Of a stretch of 64,000 nt of DNA, positions 57,664-64,000 are shown in pieces. The notes under the pieces are model-generated. The model did not search any database. It was given only the letters and a program-made list of their open reading frames with translations, and was not told where the DNA came from. This stretch comes from Apostichopus californicus. Its lineage: Eukaryota; Echinodermata; Holothuroidea; Aspidochirotida; Stichopodidae. The translations under genes and the position numbers were made by a program. How positions within the stretch are numbered: the first letter of the stretch is position 1; every line of letters begins with the position of its first letter. The stretch is taken from the NCBI GenBank assembly GCA_020650975.1, contig JAIPMN010000258.1, positions 31,000 to 94,999 of the forward strand, in the 5' to 3' direction.

Positions 57664-60600
57664 CTGAGAGGAGAATGAGAGGTACAAACTGATAACAGAT
57701 AGAAAACTATCGACATGTACGATCTCATCGTCATAGCAACATCCGTTACGGAGATGAAACAAGCAGTGTGTAAAGTTTTCTTGCCTTGAGCAAAACAAAA
57801 ACTTGTAAGAAAAAATAAAAACTTGTAAGAACAAATTTTGAAGGCAGGAATAATTTCTCATTCTGCGCCACTTCACTTCAACCTAACATGGTGAAACATA
57901 CTTCAAAGCTGGATGAGAAAGCTAGTGAGCTTGAGTGTTTTCTTTACTAACAGAACAGGCTTAGTGATTCATTGCACTTGTTTATATGAGAACATTGAGT
58001 ATAACATTGCATGCAACGTTTCAACATTGTTACCATTACTGACTTCAAGGTAATCGCGAGCTTCGTGCACTAATGTGGACCTGTATATCAACGATGACGT
58101 TCAACCAAGTTTTACTTTTTGAGTTTATATGTTAATAACATTTCATACTTGTACCTGTGTGAACCTCAACTGACCTTTGACCTCCACTAACACGATAGTG
58201 TGAAGTTCAACGACCATGAGTTACGATGTTTGATAGCCAAGGTAACAAGCATACACACAAACACACACATAGATATATAATTTCTGAGTTGAAAACAGAA
58301 TTTAATTTTACACAGAGCAGCATTGCCAGGTGATGGTTCTGTTATCATGTGACCTACATTGTTATCAGGTGACCTACCTTCAAGGCGTCGTTTTCTAAAC
58401 CAGTATCTAGATGGTGAAGTTCGTCGTCACGGAATTTCTTTAGAATTTCTAGGAGGTCTTTGTGCTTTTCAGGATCTTTCTCTATTAATTGCCTTATTTG
58501 GCTGAAATGAAACAAGGGAAATGAAAAGTTTCATGCCAGTCAGATCTAGCAGTTCACAGGATATGCAATCTAGCAGTTCACAGGAGATGCAATCTAGCAG
58601 TTCACAGATGCAATCTAGCAGTTCACAGATGCAACCTAGCAGTTCACAGATGCAATCTAGCAGTTCACAAGTGCAATCTAGCAGTTCACAGATGTAATCT
58701 AGCAGTTCACAGATGTAATCTAGCAGTTCACAAGTGCAATCTAGCAGTTCACAGATGCAACCTAGCATTTCACAGATGTGGTCAAACAACATACTGATGC
58801 AATCTAGTAGATGTGGTCGTTATTGTAAATTTCATCGTGTTCTGTTCAACATCTCCATGGAAACAACATGACTTTAACAACTCTTACCGTTTATTTAATA
58901 TATCACAAAACTTTAGTTTGACACCTTTTTCACCAAAGGCAAAGAAGTAGAAAAGCAAGTTATTTTCCAATGAATAATGCACCACTATGAGAAAGATATG
59001 GGGCAGCCAAAAACAATGGCTTCTAAAATCTGTATGTCATGTCACATATTTTTGTCTAAGTAACACAAGGAGTGGTAAGGCAGAAAGGAGACAGACCCCA
59101 CAAATAAAACCTCCATTAGCTATTAAACAATTGGATCAGTAAACATCAGATACACTGTTAGTGCTTAGTCCTATTGATTGCATCCTTCTTAATTTACCCG
59201 AATGGTTTGTGTGCTAACATCTCTTTTTCCCATTTCATTAACGAAGGCAAAGGGAATCTATGTGATGGGGTGTGTGCCTTTGACTAATTATCTTGTAAAA
59301 ACTCAAAAAGTAGCATGGTGGTTCCACTTTATACTTGTTATGTGGATGCATCACAGTGAGTAGAACAACACTATTGTTGCAGCAGTATATGTAAGCAGTG
59401 ACAGGTCACTTGAGGTCAAAATCTGAAATTTACTCAGCAAAAGCTGGAATGAGCTTGTTATATAGTTTGTAGCTACACCTTTTATAGTGAGTACCATAAC
59501 TCTATCACTACCTGTAGAGGTCAGAGGTTGTTTGGAATCAAAATACTTTAAAATCTTGTTTTTACATTTTTTAAACACACTGCTAACAAAAACCTAACAA
59601 GGAATCACAAAGCCAGTTGGACTTTCCAATCTCTTGCAGATATCATTCCATTATAATACTTTGCATACTCTGTAAGCTGAGGTTTTTTCCACAAAGTCAA
59701 ACAATATGGATTGCAAGGCTATACCTATGTTCTCTCATCAGGTAACTACGAAAATCTGAAAAAACATAAATATTGTTAGTTCCATTTACTAGCATCTGAG
59801 GTCTCTCCGTACTAAACGCAGTCACTCAGTTAACTTTATGAAAGAAAATACAAACAAAAGGCCCATAAAATTCTCATAGCACTAATACCCAGTCAAACCT
59901 GATTTACATAATTATACCTTAATGCATCAGGTAGAATATCGTATTGCTACCAGTTCATATGACTAATTTCATATCAACCTACTTTTTTTATGAGGAAAGA
60001 TGGAAATACTTCAAATCATTCAGCACCTGACATTTCTCTAAAGCAAATTTTTTTTTTATGAAATTGGTCTTGTATTAAAAGACTGCATTTCATTGGTAAA
60101 TAAATCACTGATTCCTTGTAGGTTTGACAATGAAATAACTCACACACTACTGTCCATTTGATCACCAATTGTGCACTGTAAGTGAGGCCAAGTGTGTTTA
60201 ATAGCCCCTCCCTTCTACCTCACTAAGATTTGTTAAGCTAGATTTAAATCAAAGCAAGTACTTAACGATTCATTTGTCTCCTGAAAATTTTGTGCCCAAT
60301 CACGCTGTCAAATTGTACTATTGGGGTTCACTTGACTGGTACTAGTAGCAGTAATACTGTATGGTAATACATAGCAGTAAATGCATACATTGTCTCTGAT
60401 CCACTAAGTTGTTTGTTGACAACAGGTTTGACCTACTATTAATATTTACATTTATGTATGATTGACAGTTTATGGATTTGGTCTTTTTCATTAGCGAGTA
60501 TTTCAAATCTTCAATGTTTCGGTAGCAGTATCGCTGTAATAATGTCAATGTCAAACATAGCATTGTCCCTGATCCACTAAATTGTCTGTCGACATCAGGT

Positions 60601-62824
60601 TTGACCTACTATTAATATTTACGTGCATGGAAGATTGACAGTTTTATGGGTGTAGTCTCTTTCATTCACGAGTATTTCAACTTTGTGTTATTCACACTTT
60701 TTTCTGTAGCAGTAATTTGACGTTTTGGGAAAAGAAGGTTCTGACTTATTCATAGCAGGTGGGTACTAAGTGGGGTTCTGTGGTCAGATTTGACGGGTGG
60801 TCAAAAATAATTTGAAAGGCTTTCATTCACCTAGCTGGTTTCCTGTGTTTAAGAGACGGACCATCCTCTTTTCGCAACACTTACACGGAATAATTTATCG
60901 TATCGCAATACGCTATGCAAACTTGACAAAGTGGTATACATGTGCAAATATGTATGGCAGTTTCATGTACACAGGAGCCATAGTATTTTACAGAGAAAGG
61001 TCAGAGCCTTCAAAACTGCTACAGAGACTTTGAACACTTAAATCATTCCCTGCCTTATCATTGGTCGACACAACAAGAATCATCTGCACACGACAAGGAG
61101 ACGTATATATCTCCGCAGAAGCTTTTGCGTTCTAGTTGCGACTACTTACTCGTTATAGTGTTCTCCTATGGCTTCTTCTACCGCAACTGTACACGCCATT
61201 GCAGCCTCTTTGCCAAAAATTGCACTTCCCGCTCCTGAAAGATCAACAGAAAACAGCAATTCATTTTAGACTATGAGTAAAACAGGTACTATTAGACATT
61301 TCACTCAAACACTGAACAAAACCTGAAACCTGGTTATTGAATGGATTAAACTTCACTAGACTCACTCTCTATTGTTCACCACTATAACAGGCTAGCAGTA
61401 TTCAGTATGAGCCCCATCTCTCTCCCCTCACTGCAACACCACACCCACCCCCCCCCCTTCCACCCTCTCCCCTCTTTAAACAGCTGGATACTGATTGTTG
61501 CTGTACCAAACTTCTTGACTGCCCGTGCTAGCCACCATCAATACTTTTGAACTACAAACTATAAAAAAAACTTGCCTAAATTATACCAGAATTTCCAGTA
61601 ATAGACTTTGAGCAAGTATAAAAAAGGCCAAAACTTGTTGTAGCTGCAGATGACTATTATTAAACACAACTTGATGCATTTGTCAGAACATCCTGGCACT
61701 CAAATACACAGGCACAAAACATATCATTAGTTAGTTGCAATAGTATGACAACATTCATAAATTTATAATTTATAATAATAAATTTATAATTTATATAATT
61801 TATAATAATTTATATATTTATTTGTTTATTTATTCAAGGGCAAATTGGTAAGCCACAGCCCTTGTTTACAAATATGGAATAAAATTTGCATGTTTATATA
61901 TCTTATATATATCTTTATGTATTTGCATGTTTATACGCAAAAACTGTTTTACTGGCAACAGAATATTGTTGTAACAAGTCTGGGTATTAGTTTCATTCTT
62001 CTTTGAAAGAGATAATTGAAGCTAACATTTTTTCTTCAAGCATCAGTTTATCATGACAGTTTGTGGTTATGTCATCTTAAGACAGCCATACCCAGAGTAA
62101 AACCAGCAATATTCCATAAGGGTAGTAAAGCAGTTGGTCTGGCTCGATGCTGTGGGATCAACTTCTCAAATGTTTCTCGGTGCTCTTTTTCTTCATCCCA
62201 CATTTCCTGAGAAAATGTAGAAAAAAATCCAAATTGCAATCCGTATAACTGTTTTAGATTGATTACTGATAATATTAATATTATTAATTAATAGTATTTA
62301 TTTGTAAGCTAAAGTAAGTTATAATGCAGTTCCTACCAGTTTCATTGATCATATTAATTGAAAAAGCTGATGAAAGTGTTTGCTTACTAGCTGAATGTAA
62401 GGTATGACCAGTAACCACTGTTTATGCTGATGACTTGCTACTTTCTCTGGAAGATATAATCTACCCAGGAAAGAAACTACCTTGTAGTCATAGCAGCGAC
62501 TATCAATACTGAAAGTGAATGACATTCAATCCCCCTTCCCTCCCCCTTTACCCTCTCCCCTTGACCATTTTCAATTATCACCTGTATCAATGGACCGACA
62601 GAAGTATTTCGAAGCACGGCAAGCTGTCCCTCGTAAATCTTGTCTGCTCCAACTTCACCTGCATGGTCTACCCTGAGGATCCTATCGATCAATTCGTCAG
62701 AAGTCATTCCATCAGAGGAACTGGCCGATCTGTAGCTGGATATTGCAAGTAATCTTCGATGACGCTGGCAGATCCCTCGTATTGCTGTCCGACTCAGTCC
62801 TTTGGCGAGTAGCGACGGATGCAT
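57586..62824 (-). CDS. COQ7: COQ7, mitochondrial 5-demethoxyubiquinone hydroxylase, whole gene, 5 exons
   Basis: Join on the minus strand: 62824-62582, 62206-62092, 61234-61150, 58501-58378, 57663-57586; 645 nt, 214 codons plus TAA, all introns GT/AG and in phase (human about 217 residues). The enzyme is a di-iron monooxygenase on the matrix side of the inner mitochondrial membrane, hydroxylating demethoxyubiquinone in the penultimate step of coenzyme Q synthesis, stabilised by COQ9. Residues 1-37 are rich in R, S and L with no acidic residue until D38, a typical presequence. Metal ligand positions seen: E57 (DHAGE), E87 and H90 (EKEH), a glutamate in VEEAIGEHYN, E175 and H178 (ELHH). The C-terminus AGCRTAIWLSERI matches AGCRVAIYLSERL. 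Confidence 0.96.
57664..58377 (-). other. COQ7 intron between exons 4 and 5
   Basis: 714 bp, with a duplicated GTTATCA(G/T)GTGACCTAC close to the exon 4 donor (58340-58377). Nothing coding seen. Confidence 0.85.
58378..58501 (-). CDS. COQ7: COQ7 exon 4
   Basis: Acceptor CATTTCAG|C, donor TTGAAG|GTAGGT. Encodes QIRQLIEKDPEKHKDLLEIL, KKFRDDELHHLDTGLENDAL and K, residues 149-189. E175 and H178 are the last ExxH iron ligands. A 21-bp minisatellite starts about 43 nt upstream of the acceptor on the transcript. Confidence 0.96.
58545..58814 (-). repeat. 21-bp minisatellite in COQ7 intron 4, next to exon 4
   Basis: Unit TCTAGCAGTTCACAGATGCAA on the plus strand, about eleven good copies plus decayed ones; two copies are 24 bp. 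All units are multiples of three, so the minus strand has an open frame reading a CELLDCI heptad (58792 down to 58469), in a different frame from exon 4. Intronic; translation not expected. Confidence 0.92.
60388..60720 (+). repeat. Diverged 173-bp tandem duplication
   Basis: CATTGT(C/C)TGATCCACTAA-type sequence starts at 60388 and 60561; both copies share TTTGACCTACTATTAATATT and ATTGACAGTTT. An older duplication in COQ7 intron 3. Confidence 0.8.
61150..61234 (-). CDS. COQ7: COQ7 exon 3
   Basis: Acceptor TCTTTCAG|GA, donor AACGA|GTAAGT. Encodes (G)AGSAIFGKEAAMACTVAVEE then AIGEHYN plus two bases of D148, matching LGAGTALLGKEGAMACTVAVEE. The third-helix glutamate ligand is in VEEAIGEHYN. The junction to exon 4 restores YNDQIR, human YNNQIR. 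Confidence 0.95.
61235..62091 (-). other. COQ7 intron between exons 2 and 3
   Basis: 857 bp, with a C-rich patch at 61443-61475 and the AT-rich block at 61745. Nothing else seen. Confidence 0.85.
61745..61835. repeat. AT-rich (ATTTATAATT)n low-complexity block
   Basis: Repeated AATTTATAATTTATA words and TTTATTTGTTTATTTATT in COQ7 intron 2. It may be the degraded tail of a retroelement. Confidence 0.6.
62092..62206 (-). CDS. COQ7: COQ7 exon 2
   Basis: Acceptor TTTTCTCAG|GAA, donor CTCTGG|GTATGG. Encodes EMWDEEKEHRETFEKLIPQH then RARPTALLPLWNIAGFTL and one base of G120, paralleling human KMWDQEKDHLKKF and RPTVLMPLWNVLGFALG. E87 and H90 form the ExxH iron-binding pair. Confidence 0.96.
62207..62581 (-). 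other. COQ7 intron between exons 1 and 2
   Basis: 375 bp; a C/T-rich patch (62530-62562 on the plus strand) is purine-rich on the sense strand, just after the exon 1 donor. Nothing else seen. Confidence 0.85.
62582..62824 (-). CDS. COQ7: COQ7 exon 1 (presequence and helix 1)
   Basis: Codons 1-81, MHPSLLAKGLSRTAIRGICQ to LRNTSVGPLIQ, donor ATACAG|GTGATA. Contains RILRVDHAGEVGADKIYEGQ with the first iron-ligand glutamate (E57). The ATG at 62824 is the first in frame; the frame is open somewhat further upstream without another ATG seen, and an acceptor-like CAAAACAG about 50 nt upstream leaves room for a 5' UTR exon. Confidence 0.95.
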
Positions 62825-64000
62825 GATGGAAATTTGCTTCCAAAACGTATTAAACCCAATACATGCAACTGGTCTGTTTTGACAGAAGAAAACATTAAAA
62901 TTAGAAAAGTATTGTAAGCTGGATCTGTAGTCTTAAATCTAGAGCTATACAAAAGCAGCAGTGAAAAGAGACTGAAAGTCTAATGTATGTGTGTATGCGT
63001 GCGTGTATGTATGAATGTATGTATGCATGTATCTTAGATCCTCCTGAAAGCAGGAACTCGCGAAGAAGCCATCATTGGCTTATCAAAGCCGCAAGCTAAT
63101 CGAAGTCAGTCTCTTAGATTCATATTTAACATCCATGATTATGGATTGTCAATTGCCAACAACTCTGTAACTGGACGACATACATAAATCTTGGAGTGAC
63201 TCGAACTCAGGACCTTATAAATAATCAGGATGTGGGCATATATCCCTCATCAGGCACAGCAGGTGATATTGTCAATACTAATAGTGTCTGTAATGATACC
63301 CCGAATGGTTTGATGTATATATGTACCATAGAATAACATCACAAATTCTGTGGTATGTAAAGCTTGGCATATATTTATTATTGTAACCTGCTATTTAGTC
63401 CTCTTGTCAATGTCTCAGGGCATACAACACTGCTACATATATCACTTCAGTATCTGGCAGAAAAATTGTAGACCGGGGTTATAGTATTGTACACAGTAAA
63501 TATTTAATTCCATTTACAACTGTACAACACATGGCAAGACAAGATCTACGTTAGGCCCTGCAACATGCATTAAGGGTTACAACTTGCATTTTACTTTTTC
63601 TATGTGATTTAAGCCTCTTTGAGAGAGTTGAATGAATGAAAAATGAATGAAACCAGAATTTACATGGCTATACTAGTCTTGGCCAAGATGTTTGTACTAT
63701 CACTGTAGTAATGTATGTTGTGGCCAGATACTGCTGTTCTGCAATTTGCTATCCAGAGCATGCTATTAAAGTCTCAATGTGTGTTTGCCAAATTTTAACT
63801 TCGACCTTTCCAGCTTACTGCCCAAAAAGCTCAGTGAAAATAACACTGTTCTATGCAATTTTAATATCATACTCATTAGATTTATTTGAATTATCTGTCG
63901 TTAAACATTTTGAGCTGAATAAAATTTGCCAGATTTTTAACGAGTCCGTAGATTCTACAAACTTCAATCAATATTTGCAAGCACCGCCCAGCAGATTATG
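62825..64000. other. Region upstream of COQ7, no supported gene
   Basis: Should contain the COQ7 promoter and 5' UTR; no TATA box stands out near the start. Contains the SINE-like block and duplicated GAATGAATGAAAAATGAATG around 63630. Nothing coding seen. Confidence 0.6.
62975..63300 (-). mobile_element. SINE-like repeat with a B-box-like motif
   Basis: A (TATG)n-type run (about 62983-63031) borders a non-coding block which, on the minus strand, contains GAGTTCGAGTC (around 63198-63208), similar to the tRNA-promoter B box GGTTCGANNCC. A short element edged by a microsatellite suggests a tRNA-derived SINE. A clear A box and a full tRNA fold were not found, so family and ends are uncertain. 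Confidence 0.3.

Larger units (their letters stand above)
58502..61149 (-). other. COQ7 intron between exons 3 and 4
   Basis: 2.6 kb. Contains the 21-bp minisatellite, a 31-nt pseudo-exon at 59725-59755 bounded by good splice sites, and the 173-bp tandem duplication. No coding sequence needed here: exons 3 and 4 join directly in frame. Confidence 0.85.

Noticed and set aside
58469-58792. 107-codon cysteine/leucine heptad ORF on the minus strand
   Set aside because: Created by a 21-bp minisatellite inside a COQ7 intron and out of frame with the adjoining exon; treated as a repeat.
59725-59755. Coding exon between COQ7 exons 3 and 4 (a FRSYLMREH reading)
   Set aside because: That reading is in the wrong phase; the correct phase has a stop, and exons 3 and 4 join directly to give the conserved YNDQIR.

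Overview
The window looks like AT-rich genomic DNA of an invertebrate animal. Genes are split into short exons with canonical GT/AG introns of up to 8.7 kb. Both genes I can name encode proteins close to their vertebrate orthologs in length and sequence, and much of the remaining DNA is microsatellites, minisatellites and short transposon remnants. A marine deuterostome such as an echinoderm is my best guess, with low confidence. No bacterial-type operons, CRISPR arrays, rRNA genes or convincing tRNA genes were seen.

Layout. (1) 1-12.2 kb: no supported coding gene; repeats, a 23-base N gap inside a C-run, a hammerhead-like hairpin and an 18-bp palindrome. (2) 12.2-52.7 kb, + strand: a complete cytohesin (Sec7-PH Arf guanine-nucleotide exchange factor) in 13 exons. 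Splicing them as listed gives exactly 397 codons plus a stop with every junction in phase; human CYTH1 has about 398 residues. Exon 1 is inferred; exons 2-13 are clear. (3) 52.7-57.6 kb: the 3' ends of two convergent genes, including a possible alternative terminal exon that would give cytohesin a membrane tail. (4) 57.6-62.8 kb, - strand: a complete COQ7 (5-demethoxyubiquinone hydroxylase) in five exons, 214 codons, with all di-iron ligand positions present. (5) 62.8-64 kb: the region upstream of COQ7, with a SINE-like repeat.

The two genes are not functionally linked as far as known: cytohesin activates Arf GTPases at PIP3-containing membranes, and COQ7 works in mitochondrial ubiquinone synthesis. 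They are simply tail-to-tail neighbours.

The most interesting candidates are isoform-level: several phase-compatible, unproven alternative exons in the cytohesin locus (an in-frame start upstream of exon 2, an intronic first exon at 27.2 kb, a 127-codon proline-rich extension inside Sec7, a possible PH-only start at 41.0 kb and a hydrophobic terminal exon at 55.0 kb). Others are a miRNA-like 17-bp perfect hairpin at 14.7 kb, two MITE-like elements with target-site duplications, and strong enrichment of TACTGTA/TACAGTA words in the first part of the window. None of these could be tested here; each needs transcript data.
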